Shown here: positions 23,725-31,636 of the stretch, in pieces
How the letters are laid out: each line of letters starts with the position of its first letter
Position numbering within the stretch: the first letter of the stretch is position 1
Assembly: GCF_018861755.1 (NCBI RefSeq)
Contig: NZ_JAHLEF010000029.1
Location: 1 to 61,469, forward strand
Reading direction: 5' to 3'
DNA from: Clostridium sp. CF012
Lineage (GTDB): Bacteria > Bacillota > Clostridia > Clostridiales > Clostridiaceae
DNA: 61,469 nucleotides
Position numbers and translations under genes: made by a program
Notes under the pieces: model-generated
What the model saw: only the letters and a program-made list of their open reading frames with translations
What the model was told of the DNA's origin: nothing
Database searches by the model: none

Positions 23725-24726
23725 TTATTTACTCATTGCCTCTTCCACTGCAACCGCAACTGCAACTGAAGCTCCAACCATAGGATTGTTTCCCATTCCT
23801 ATAAGTCCCATCATTTCAACGTGAGCGGGAACTGATGAAGAACCTGCGAATTGTGCATCTGAATGCATTCTTCCCATAGTATCAGTCATTCCGTATGAAG
23901 CAGGACCTGCTCCCATATTATCTGGATGAAGAGTTCTTCCAGTACCACCACCGGATGCTACTGAGAAGTATTTTTTACCTTGTTCGTAACATTCTTTTTT
24001 ATAAGTACCAGCAACTGGATGTTGGAATCTTGTTGGGTTTGTTGAGTTTCCTGTAATCGAAACATCTACTCCCTCAGAATGCATTATTGCAACGCCTTCA
24101 CGTACGTCATCTGCTCCGTAGCATCTAACTTTAGCTTTCTCTCCTGTGGAATAAGCTGTTTCTTTAACTATGTCTAATTTACCAGTATAATAGTCAAACT
24201 TAGTTTGAACATATGTAAATCCATTAATTCTTGAAATTATAAAAGCCGCATCTTTTCCAAGACCGTTAAGTATTACTTTTAGTGGTTCTGTTCTTACTTT
24301 ATTAGCAGCTCTTGCAAGTCCAATTGCTCCTTCAGCAGCAGCAAAGGATTCATGTCCAGCTAAAAATGCAAAGCATTTAGTTTCTTCGCGAAGTAGCATC
24401 TCTGCTAAGTTACCATGACCAATTCCAACTTTTCTATCGTCAGCAACAGAGCCAGGTATACAAAAAGATTGAAGACCTTCGCCTATATATACTGCCGCAT
24501 CAGCTGCTTTAGTACAGCCATTTTTGATTGCTATAGCCGCCCCTACTACATATGCCCAGCAAGCATTTTCAAATGCTATAGGTTGAATTCCTTTTACTAT
24601 ACCAAAAACATCAATACCTTTATCTTCACAAATTGATTTTGCTTCTTCTAGTGAATATATTCCGTGCTTATTTAATACAGGTAATATTTGGTCTATTCTT
24701 CTTTCAAAACTTTCAAATAAAGCCAT
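23725..24726 (-). CDS. GGGtGRT protein
   Basis: 333 residues. It carries the family-defining motif SGGGTGRTLHPDN at about 266-278, and a C-terminal glycine/alanine-rich segment GLIGMGNNPMVGASVAVAVAV. The family is widespread in anaerobes and almost always lies next to an NifU-like scaffold, as here (22-nt gap). Its role is not established; an Fe-S or metal-handling partnership is inferred from the pairing. Several conserved Cys residues occur in the first half (SICEDKG, NACWAY, NGCTKA). Confidence 0.88.
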   Translation of the reverse strand: MALFESFERRIDQILPVLNKHGIYSLEEAKSICEDKGIDVFGIVKGIQPIAFENACWAYVVGAAIAIKNGCTKAADAAVYIGEGLQSFCIPGSVADDRKVGIGHGNLAEMLLREETKCFAFLAGHESFAAAEGAIGLARAANKVRTEPLKVILNGLGKDAAFIISRINGFTYVQTKFDYYTGKLDIVKETAYSTGEKAKVRCYGADDVREGVAIMHSEGVDVSITGNSTNPTRFQHPVAGTYKKECYEQGKKYFSVASGGGTGRTLHPDNMGAGPASYGMTDTMGRMHSDAQFAGSSSVPAHVEMMGLIGMGNNPMVGASVAVAVAVEEAMSK

Positions 24727-24748
24727 TTAATTATTCCTCCTTCTTGTA

Positions 24749-25441
24749 TTATTTTTGTCTTGGGTCGATTACTGTTGTAGCTTCATCAAATCTACCATAA
24801 CTTCCAGTAGCTTTTTCCATAGCCTCATTAGCATCCATGCCATTTTTAATCATATCCATCATTTTTCCAAGTTGGACAAATTTATAACCTATTATCTCGT
24901 TGTTCATATCTAAAGCAATATTAGTAACGTAACCTTCAGCCATTTCTAAGTATCTTGGACCCTTAGCTAGTGTTCCATACATTGTACCAACTTGACTTCT
25001 AAGACCCTTACCTAAGTCTTCAAGGCCAGCACCTATAGGTAGTCCACCTTCTGAAAATGCAGTTTGAGTTCTTCCGTAAACGATTTGAAGGAATAACTCT
25101 CTCATAGCTGTATTTATTGCATCACATACTAAGTCTGTGTTTAATGCTTCCAAAATAGTTTTTCCTGGAAGTATTTCTGAAGCCATTGCAGCTGAGTGAG
25201 TACTACCTGAACATCCTATTACCTCAACTAATGCTTCTTGTATTATGCCCTCTTTTACATTTAATGTAAGCTTGCATGCACCCTGTTGAGGAGCACACCA
25301 ACCGATTCCGTGTGTTAAACCTGAGATATCTTTAATTTCTTTAGATTGTACCCATTTTCCTTCTTCAGGAATTGGTGCCGATCCATGATTAGGTCCTTTT
25401 GCAACACAAATCATTTCTGAAACTTCTGTTGAATAAATCAT
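24749..25441 (-). CDS. Iron-sulfur cluster assembly scaffold, NifU-like
   Basis: 230 residues from the ATG at 25441 (AAGGAGATAATATT upstream; an in-frame start 24 codons earlier lacks a site). The NifU-N/IscU-like region contains CAPQQGACKLTLNVKEG, VIGCSGSTHSAAMASEIL and ALNTDLVCDAINTAMRE with spaced cysteines for a cluster. A lysine/glutamate end follows. It is the first gene of a two-gene operon with GGGtGRT. A perfect 15-bp palindrome lies 65 bp upstream. Confidence 0.82.
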   Translation of the reverse strand: MIYSTEVSEMICVAKGPNHGSAPIPEEGKWVQSKEIKDISGLTHGIGWCAPQQGACKLTLNVKEGIIQEALVEVIGCSGSTHSAAMASEILPGKTILEALNTDLVCDAINTAMRELFLQIVYGRTQTAFSEGGLPIGAGLEDLGKGLRSQVGTMYGTLAKGPRYLEMAEGYVTNIALDMNNEIIGYKFVQLGKMMDMIKNGMDANEAMEKATGSYGRFDEATTVIDPRQK

Positions 25442-25505
25442 AATATTATCTCCTTCCTTATGTAGATGGTAATTTAATGTTTTACAAACATTCCTGGAAC
25501 TAAAA

Positions 25506-25520
25506 TGTCCCACTGGGACA
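25506..25520. promoter_or_regulatory. Palindromic operator candidate upstream of Fe-S scaffold gene
   Basis: TGTCCC-ACT-GGGACA is a perfect 6-bp inverted repeat with 3-bp centre, located 65 bp upstream of the scaffold start. No such site is seen elsewhere in the window. Position suggests a repressor or redox-regulator site; the regulator is not encoded nearby. Confidence 0.45.
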
Positions 25521-25596
25521 AAATATTAATTATGTTATCAATTCTATTTTAACAAAAAAAACCTAACTTAACAATAGAATAAATGTAAACATAATA

Positions 25597-25634
25597 ATAT
25601 CGCTGGATTTATTAATAAATAAATCCAGCGATAT
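25597..25634. terminator. Strong hairpin terminator after mglC
   Basis: ATATCGCTGGATTTATT at 25597-25613 pairs perfectly (17 bp) with 25618-25634, loop of 4 nt. It lies 28 nt beyond the mglC stop, and ends the sugar-importer operon before the Fe-S scaffold promoter region. Confidence 0.8.
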
Positions 25635-25662
25635 TTAGGGCTTTAAATACAATTTCAAGATT

Positions 25663-26679
25663 TTATTTCTTACGAAGATATTTTCTTATATCAACAGCAA
25701 CTGCTGATACTATAATTACTCCTTTTATTATCTGTTGCCAATATGGATTAACGCCTATAAATGTTAACCCGTAATTGATTACGCTAAATATAAATACACC
25801 TACTACAATTCCTGGAACAGTACCAACACCTCCAGATACAGACCAACCACCCACAACGCAGGCAGCGATTGCATCTAGTTCATAACCATTACCATAATTA
25901 TTTGTTGCTCCACCAGTTCTTGCAGCTTCTAGAACACCAGCTAAACCATAAAGAAGTCCTGCTATTACATAAATTGTTAATAAAGACTTACGTACATTAA
26001 TACCTGAAACAGTTGCAGCTTCCCTGTTTCCACCTATAGCATACACATCTTTACCAAGCTTTGTCTTATTTAAAACCACATATATTATTACAGTGACAAT
26101 TGCCGCTATAATTACTACATATGGAATTCCTAAAAATGAGTCTGTTCCAAGTTTAGAAAAATCAGCCCTTAGACCTCCTATAGGTTGTGATCTATTAGGA
26201 GCCATATCAAAATATATAGAATTTGCTCCATAAACAATAACCATTGTACCAAGGGTTGCTATAAATGGAGGTACATCAAATCTCGATACTATGAATCCAT
26301 TTAAAAGGCCAACTACACCTCCTGCTAAAATACCTACTATTATAGGAATTAATATGTTCAAATGACCTAAGTTCGGGTAAAACTTACTTGAATAATCAGC
26401 AGCTTGAATCATTGAAGCAGAAATAACTGCGGAGAATCCTACCACACGTCCTGCTGAAAGATCCGCTCCAGCAGTCAAAATTGCAAAACAAGCTCCCAGT
26501 GCTATTATTATTCTCGTTGAGCTTTGAGTCAAAACATCCATAAAAGTATCTAATGAAATAAAGCGTGGATCTTTTATAGCTATACCAATTATTAATACTA
26601 CTAGTACTACATATATAGCATATTGCTTTAAGAAAGCTTGTATATCCTTACCTCCGAACCTTTTCTTTTCCATTTCCAT
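25663..26679 (-). CDS. mglC: Galactose/methyl-galactoside ABC importer, permease
   Basis: 338 residues with about 8-10 hydrophobic segments and the RbsC/MglC-type sequences: ACFAILTAGADLSAGRVVGFSAV, GGVVGLLNGFIVSRFDVPPFIATLGTMVI (given in parts), and the EAA-like loop GKDVYAIGGNREAATVSGINV. The N-terminus is cytosolic, lysine-rich. It ends the minus-strand operon mglB-mglA-mglC. Confidence 0.9.
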   Translation of the reverse strand: MEMEKKRFGGKDIQAFLKQYAIYVVLVVLIIGIAIKDPRFISLDTFMDVLTQSSTRIIIALGACFAILTAGADLSAGRVVGFSAVISASMIQAADYSSKFYPNLGHLNILIPIIVGILAGGVVGLLNGFIVSRFDVPPFIATLGTMVIVYGANSIYFDMAPNRSQPIGGLRADFSKLGTDSFLGIPYVVIIAAIVTVIIYVVLNKTKLGKDVYAIGGNREAATVSGINVRKSLLTIYVIAGLLYGLAGVLEAARTGGATNNYGNGYELDAIAACVVGGWSVSGGVGTVPGIVVGVFIFSVINYGLTFIGVNPYWQQIIKGVIIVSAVAVDIRKYLRKK

Positions 26680-26695
26680 TTATCTTTCCCCCTCA

Positions 26696-28213
26696 CTATT
26701 CCATATACTTGCTAGCAAGCACCATTACAGCTTCCTCTGTTGCTGTTTTTCCATCTATAATACCTGAAAGATGACCTTCACACATTACCATTATTCTATC
26801 AGACATACCTAAGAGCTCAGGCATTTCAGAAGATATCATTATAATACTTTTTCCTTGCCTTGCAAGTTCTGTAATAATTGAATAAATCTCAAATTTTGCG
26901 CCTACATCGATTCCACGTGTAGGTTCATCAAGAATCAGGATCTCTGGAGCCGTAAGAAGCCACCTTGCGAGTAATACCTTCTGTTGATTACCACCGGATA
27001 AATTTTGTATAAGTTCTTTATATGAAGGTGTTTTTACATTTAACTGCTTCATACTCTTTATAGAATCTTGTTTTCGCCTTTTATCATCTAATATTCCTAT
27101 TTTATTCAGGTATTTTGCCTGGTTTGCTATTACCATATTTTCCATAACTGATAGTACTGGAAATATCCCTGTTGCTCTACGTTCTTCTGTAATTAGAGCC
27201 ATATTATGTTTTTTTGCATCGATTGGCGACTTAATACTGACTTGTTTATTATTTATAAAAGTCTTACCTGCATGCAAACTTCTAAGGCCAAAAACAGCTT
27301 CCATAAGTTCTGTTCTTTGAGCTCCTACAAGACCACCTACACCAAGTATTTCGCCCTTTCTTAGATTAAAAGAAACGCCTTTAAATGATCTTGGATATGA
27401 GGAAGTAAATCCTTCAATCCTTAAAATCTCGTCACCTGGCACATTTGATCTATCTGGAAATCTATTAGTCAGATCGCGACCTACCATCTTTTTAATTATC
27501 AAATCAGTTGTAAGTTCACTAGCATCCCAAGTTCCCATCATCTTACCGTCTCTCATTATAGATACTTCATCAGAGATTTTAAGAATTTCTTCCATCTTGT
27601 GGGATATATAAATTATTGCAACCCCTTTTTTTTGTAAGTCGCGAATTATTCTAAATAAATGTTCAACTTCAGTTTCAGATAGAGATGATGTAGGTTCATC
27701 CATAATTATTACTTTTGCATCGTAGGAAACTGCCTTTGCTATTTCCATCTGTTGCACTATAGAAACGGATAAATTTCCTACTATTGTATTAGGATTAACA
27801 TCAAGTCCAAGACTTTTAAAAAGTTCTTGTGTATCCTTGTACATTTTTTTCTCATCAACTAATTTAAAAGGTCCAATGCCATGCATCGGTAAACGTCCAA
27901 GCCACATGTTCTCCATTACATTACGAAATTTAACTGGGTGAATCTCTTGATGTATCATGGCTATTCCAAGATTTAGAGCTTCTTTCGAATTGTTTGTTAT
28001 TACCTTTTTTCCATTTAAAAATATTTCTCCTGAATCCTGCGAATATATACCGAAAAGGCATTTCATAAGTGTAGATTTACCTGCACCATTTTCGCCCATT
28101 AGTGCATGTACTTTTCCAGCACGCACTTTAAGAGTTACATCATCTAATGCTTTTACACCAGGAAACGCTTTGGATATATTATTTAACTCTAGCAAATAAT
28201 TATCTTCCTTCAT
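26696..28213 (-). CDS. mglA: Galactose/methyl-galactoside ABC importer, ATPase
   Basis: 505 residues, a tandem ABC protein. Domain 1: Walker A GENGAGKST (about 39-47), signature LSVSIVQQ, Walker B VIIMDEPTSSL. Domain 2 has a degenerate Walker A (GLVGAQRTEL), signature LSGGNQQK and Walker B LILDEPTRGIDVG, the usual pattern for MglA/RbsA. It energises uptake of galactose or methyl-galactosides. Sixteen nt before mglC. Confidence 0.93.
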   Translation of the reverse strand: MKEDNYLLELNNISKAFPGVKALDDVTLKVRAGKVHALMGENGAGKSTLMKCLFGIYSQDSGEIFLNGKKVITNNSKEALNLGIAMIHQEIHPVKFRNVMENMWLGRLPMHGIGPFKLVDEKKMYKDTQELFKSLGLDVNPNTIVGNLSVSIVQQMEIAKAVSYDAKVIIMDEPTSSLSETEVEHLFRIIRDLQKKGVAIIYISHKMEEILKISDEVSIMRDGKMMGTWDASELTTDLIIKKMVGRDLTNRFPDRSNVPGDEILRIEGFTSSYPRSFKGVSFNLRKGEILGVGGLVGAQRTELMEAVFGLRSLHAGKTFINNKQVSIKSPIDAKKHNMALITEERRATGIFPVLSVMENMVIANQAKYLNKIGILDDKRRKQDSIKSMKQLNVKTPSYKELIQNLSGGNQQKVLLARWLLTAPEILILDEPTRGIDVGAKFEIYSIITELARQGKSIIMISSEMPELLGMSDRIMVMCEGHLSGIIDGKTATEEAVMVLASKYME

Positions 28214-28232
28214 TGTAATGCCTCCTGTATAC

Positions 28233-28284
28233 CTTAATAATAAATTATATCTTAATAATAAATTATATCTTAATAATAAATAAA
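28233..28284. repeat. 18-bp AT-rich tandem repeat, three copies
   Basis: CTTAATAATAAATTATAT occurs at 28233-28250 and 28251-28268 and partly at 28269-28284. It lies in the mglB-mglA intergenic region directly in front of the mglA ribosome binding site. Probably replication slippage; could space the hairpin from mglA. Confidence 0.65.
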
Positions 28285-28307
28285 TTTTATAATTTCATTA
28301 ACAAACC

Positions 28308-28336
28308 AAAGTACAATAGAAACCCTATTGTACTTT
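28308..28336 (-). terminator. Stem-loop between mglB and mglA (3' stabiliser or weak terminator)
   Basis: AAAGTACAATAG (28308-28319) pairs perfectly with CTATTGTACTTT (28325-28336), 12 bp with a 5-nt loop. No U-run follows on the minus strand, so it probably protects the mglB transcript and sets a higher level of binding protein than of mglA/mglC. Confidence 0.6.
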
Positions 28337-28376
28337 AGTTATTTTGGTGCATTTTATATACTATAAATATAGAGGC

Positions 28377-29420
28377 TTATTTAGCATCACCCATATTATC
28401 TTTAGTTATTGATTTGTAATCAATCCATACATATTTATTGTCTGTTAGAGTGTATCCAATGTTTTCAGTAGTTGGAACCTTTCCTTCAGCAAGTAATTGT
28501 GAAATCTTGAAAGTTGCAATTCCTTGATTTTTAGCATCATTAAGTACTGTTCCAAGTAAAGTTCCATCAGCTAGTGCTGCAAGTCCTGGAGCTGTAGCAT
28601 CAACGCCAACAACAGGCATGAATTTACCATCTTTGAAGTATCCTTTAGCTTGTAATGCTGATATAGCGCCTAGTGCCATGTCATCGTTGTTAGCAAGTAC
28701 TGCTTCAATTTTATCACCATTAGCAGCTAAAATTGATTGTAATTTATCTTGTGCTTTAACACGATCCCACATACCAGTATCACTAGCTATAACCTTAACT
28801 TTTATTCCTTCACTTACTATTTGATCAATGGAAGATTTAGTTCTGGCAATAGCATCAGGATGTCCTGGTTCGCCAGTAAGCATAACATAATCCATAACTC
28901 CATCTTTATTCTTGTCTGCTTCTGGATGAGCTTTCCAATAAGCAGCTAAAATCTTACCCTGCATTATTCCAGACTGTTCAGGTTTTGCTCCTACATAATA
29001 AAGTTTATCCCAAATATTCATGTCAGTAGTTGAAGGCATACGATTAAAAAATACAACTGGGATGTTAGCATTCTTTGCTTTAGTTGCAATTGCACCCGCA
29101 GCTGCAGAATCAACTGGATTAATTTGTAGTGCATTTACTTTCTTAGTAATAAATAAATCTATTTTATCATTTTGAGTTGCTGATGAATTTTGGCTATCAA
29201 CTATTTCTACACTTGATTTAGCATCAGCTGCAGCTGTAGATATTGCATTACGAACCCCTGTCATGAATGTATCATCAAATTTATAAATTGTGCTTCCTAT
29301 AGATACCTTTTTAGTTTCAGTACCAGTGGTTGGGGCTGGTGATGTAGTTTTACTTGAGCAACCTGCTAATATGGTCGCCATCATTGCTGATACTAGAATC
29401 ATTGTAATTGCCTTTTTCAT
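28377..29420 (-). CDS. mglB: Galactose/glucose-binding lipoprotein
   Basis: 347 residues with lipobox ILAGCSSK (Cys about 21). It has the hallmarks of the D-galactose-binding protein family: VSIGSTIYKFDDTFM, the binding motif SAAAGAIATKAKNANIPVVFFNR (in parts), and the Ca2+-binding loop ADKNKDGVMDYV (about 168-179), as in E. coli MglB. The first gene of the importer operon, preceded by a cre site and response-regulator-like repeats. Confidence 0.92.
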   Translation of the reverse strand: MKKAITMILVSAMMATILAGCSSKTTSPAPTTGTETKKVSIGSTIYKFDDTFMTGVRNAISTAAADAKSSVEIVDSQNSSATQNDKIDLFITKKVNALQINPVDSAAAGAIATKAKNANIPVVFFNRMPSTTDMNIWDKLYYVGAKPEQSGIMQGKILAAYWKAHPEADKNKDGVMDYVMLTGEPGHPDAIARTKSSIDQIVSEGIKVKVIASDTGMWDRVKAQDKLQSILAANGDKIEAVLANNDDMALGAISALQAKGYFKDGKFMPVVGVDATAPGLAALADGTLLGTVLNDAKNQGIATFKISQLLAEGKVPTTENIGYTLTDNKYVWIDYKSITKDNMGDAK

Positions 29421-29443
29421 GAATTTTCCCCCTCTAAATTTTA

Positions 29444-29457
29444 ATGTAAACGTTAAC
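29444..29457 (-). promoter_or_regulatory. CcpA cre site upstream of mglB
   Basis: ATGTAAACGTTAAC fits the cre consensus WTGNAANCGNWNNCW at all but the last position. It lies 24 bp before the mglB start, downstream of the likely promoter, so CcpA would act as a roadblock under catabolite repression. Confidence 0.7.
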
Positions 29458-29497
29458 CTGTATTAATAATAACATCAAAGGGGTTTAATATTAATAC

Positions 29498-29532
29498 AAA
29501 ATCCTACTGTGATATATTAAAATCCTACGGTG
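29498..29532 (-). promoter_or_regulatory. Two 14-bp direct repeats, candidate YesN-type response regulator sites
   Basis: AAAATCCTACTGTG (29498-29511) and AAAATCCTACGGTG (29519-29532) differ at one base and start 21 bp apart, two turns of the helix. AraC-type regulators bind such spaced direct repeats next to the -35. They lie between the MglB paralogue gene and mglB, near the kinase-regulator genes, so they probably mediate activation of mglBAC. Confidence 0.6.
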
Positions 29533-29554
29533 TTTTCCAATTTAATGGTTATTG

Positions 29555-30610
29555 CTATTTATAAGCCTGCTCTGCTACATCAATATTGTCTTTTATTATA
29601 GTCACGTAGGGAATACGTACATATTTATTATTAGTTATTTTCCAAGAAGTACCATTAACAATATTCTTTCCATTTGCAGCATTAGTAACTAAATCGATTA
29701 TTGCCTTGCCTTGACTATTGGCATCATTTAATATTGTGCCCACCATAGTACCTTCTTTTATCTTTTTAGCAGCATCTGGAATGGCATCTATTCCAACTAC
29801 GGGTATAAATTTATCTTCAGATAAGTATCCTGCTTTTTCTAGTGAATCTAATGCACCCAGTGCCATAACATCGTTATTGGAAATTACAAATTCAATTCTA
29901 TCATTAAACTTTGATATCCATCCATCCATTTTATCCTTTGCTTTTGCAGCATCCCACATAGCTGTCGACTCTGCGAGCTCTTCTACATGGATACCCGCCT
30001 TCTTAATTTCATATAGTGCATATTTTGTGCGAGCCTCTGCATCCGGATGCCCTGGCTCACCCTTAAGTAATACATATGAAAGTGTACCGTCTTGATTTTT
30101 ATCCCATTCATTCTTATTTTCATTCCAAAGATCAACTATCATTTTACCTTGCAAAATTCCAGATTCCTTTGAATCTGTACCTACGAACCATGCTTTATCA
30201 TAACTATTCAATACTGATGCATCTGGTTCCTTGTTAAAAAATATAACTGATAAGTTGGCCGCCTTTGCTTTGTCAATTACAGCCTTTGCAGCTTTTGGAT
30301 CAACTAAATTTATAGCTAATGCTCTAGCTCCTTTTGAAACCATTTCATCCACTTGTTGTAACTGTATGTTTTGATCATTTTGAGAGTCATTCATATTCAA
30401 TGCTATTCTTCCATAGGCATCATTTTCCATTGAATTACGTATATAAGACATAAATTCATCATCATATTTATAAATAGCTGCTCCTACTTTCGGTAAACTT
30501 CCCTTGTAGCCAGTCTTTGAATAAGTATCACTGTCTGCACACCCCTTAAAAATAGCTGTTATAATAAATGTCATTGCCAAGACTATTATGATTTTTTTTA
30601 TATTATTCAT
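29555..30610 (-). CDS. MglB-paralogous sugar-binding lipoprotein
   Basis: 351 residues from the ATG at 30610 (GGGAGAATTTTA upstream). The N-terminus is a signal peptide ending IFKGCADS (lipobox-like Cys about 24). The body parallels MglB domain by domain: VGAAIYKYDDEFMS, DPKAAKAVIDKAKAANLSVIFFNK (in parts), and the Ca2+ loop DKNQDGTLSYV. A tandem paralogue of mglB, probably a second-specificity binding protein or a sensor for the two-component system encoded upstream. Confidence 0.85.
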   Translation of the reverse strand: MNNIKKIIIVLAMTFIITAIFKGCADSDTYSKTGYKGSLPKVGAAIYKYDDEFMSYIRNSMENDAYGRIALNMNDSQNDQNIQLQQVDEMVSKGARALAINLVDPKAAKAVIDKAKAANLSVIFFNKEPDASVLNSYDKAWFVGTDSKESGILQGKMIVDLWNENKNEWDKNQDGTLSYVLLKGEPGHPDAEARTKYALYEIKKAGIHVEELAESTAMWDAAKAKDKMDGWISKFNDRIEFVISNNDVMALGALDSLEKAGYLSEDKFIPVVGIDAIPDAAKKIKEGTMVGTILNDANSQGKAIIDLVTNAANGKNIVNGTSWKITNNKYVRIPYVTIIKDNIDVAEQAYK

Positions 30611-30641
30611 TAAAATTCTCCCTATATATTTCTGCATATAT

Positions 30642-31619
30642 TTATTGAGTAAAAGGAAATAATATCTTTTGATTTTCTTGTTTATACATGTTAACTCTAT
30701 CTATCACAACAAGGCCCGTGTCAACATACTTTGGAATTTTCTTGTTTTGTAAATTGAGTACCGCATATTTAACTGCTAAGTACCCCATGCCAAAAGGACT
30801 CTGAGTAACGGTAGCTTGTATTACACCACTTTCTAAAAATTCTATTTGTTCCGGAGTATTGTCAAATGTAATGACGTTCACTTTTCCAGCAAGCCCTATT
30901 TCATCAATTGCTTTTGCTACACCTATAGAGCTTATATAATTTAATGCTATTATTGTATTAACTTTATCATCACCCAACACAAGTTTTTTTGTAAGCACTG
31001 ATGCACTCTCTGAATCTGCTGCCACATAATCCTTATATACCACCTTTAATTCAGGATTTTTTAAAATTATGGACCACAAGCCCTCTTCTCTCTCCTTATT
31101 ATTACTTGCTCCTTCAACAAAATTAATAATAGCAATTCTTGAGCTTACACCACATAGTGTAACAAGCTTTTCCCCTGCCATCCTTCCAGCTTTAACATTG
31201 TCTGTAGTTATATAGCTGCTAATCTTATTAGTATTTAATTTACTGTCTATGACGAGTACCGGTATTTTTTCACTTATAGCTTTTTCAGTTACGTTCACTA
31301 GCCTATTATAATCACTTGGTGCCAGTATTACTGTATCTACTTTTCTTTCAATAGCTGCATTCACAAGGGCTATTTGTCCATCAATATCATTTTCATCGCT
31401 AGGCGAAGTAAAGTCTACTTTTACATTAAATTCTTTAGCTGCAACCTCCGCACCCATTCTAACATTTTTAAAGTAATCACCATTTTGAGTCTTTAATATT
31501 AATGATATCTTTTTAGGTTCTTCCTCCCCCTTAGTACTTAGATTTATAATTCCAAATAAGAAAGGTGATATAAGGAGTATGATAAACAAGAAAATTAATA
31601 AGAAATTCTTTTTAGACAT
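30642..31619 (-). CDS. Periplasmic-type sugar-binding lipoprotein, kinase-linked sensor candidate
   Basis: 325 residues from the ATG at 31619 (GAGGTGTTGCAAT upstream; a longer start overlaps the kinase). The N-terminal membrane segment (FLLIFLFIILLISPFLFGI) may be an uncleaved anchor; no clear lipobox. The periplasmic-binding (RbsB-like) fold: LILKTQNGDYFKNVRMGAE, PSDENDIDGQ, VDTVILAPSDYNRLVNV. It is co-transcribed with the histidine kinase (17-nt gap), like XylFII-LytS in C. beijerinckii, where the binding protein senses sugar for the kinase. Confidence 0.75.
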   Translation of the reverse strand: MSKKNFLLIFLFIILLISPFLFGIINLSTKGEEEPKKISLILKTQNGDYFKNVRMGAEVAAKEFNVKVDFTSPSDENDIDGQIALVNAAIERKVDTVILAPSDYNRLVNVTEKAISEKIPVLVIDSKLNTNKISSYITTDNVKAGRMAGEKLVTLCGVSSRIAIINFVEGASNNKEREEGLWSIILKNPELKVVYKDYVAADSESASVLTKKLVLGDDKVNTIIALNYISSIGVAKAIDEIGLAGKVNVITFDNTPEQIEFLESGVIQATVTQSPFGMGYLAVKYAVLNLQNKKIPKYVDTGLVVIDRVNMYKQENQKILFPFTQ

Positions 31620-31636
31620 ATTGCAACACCTCAGTT

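Noticed and set aside
23603-23824. 73-codon plus-strand ORF after the integrase
   Set aside because: Runs through the att-site repeats and the host terminator into the GGGtGRT gene in antisense; no ribosome binding site.
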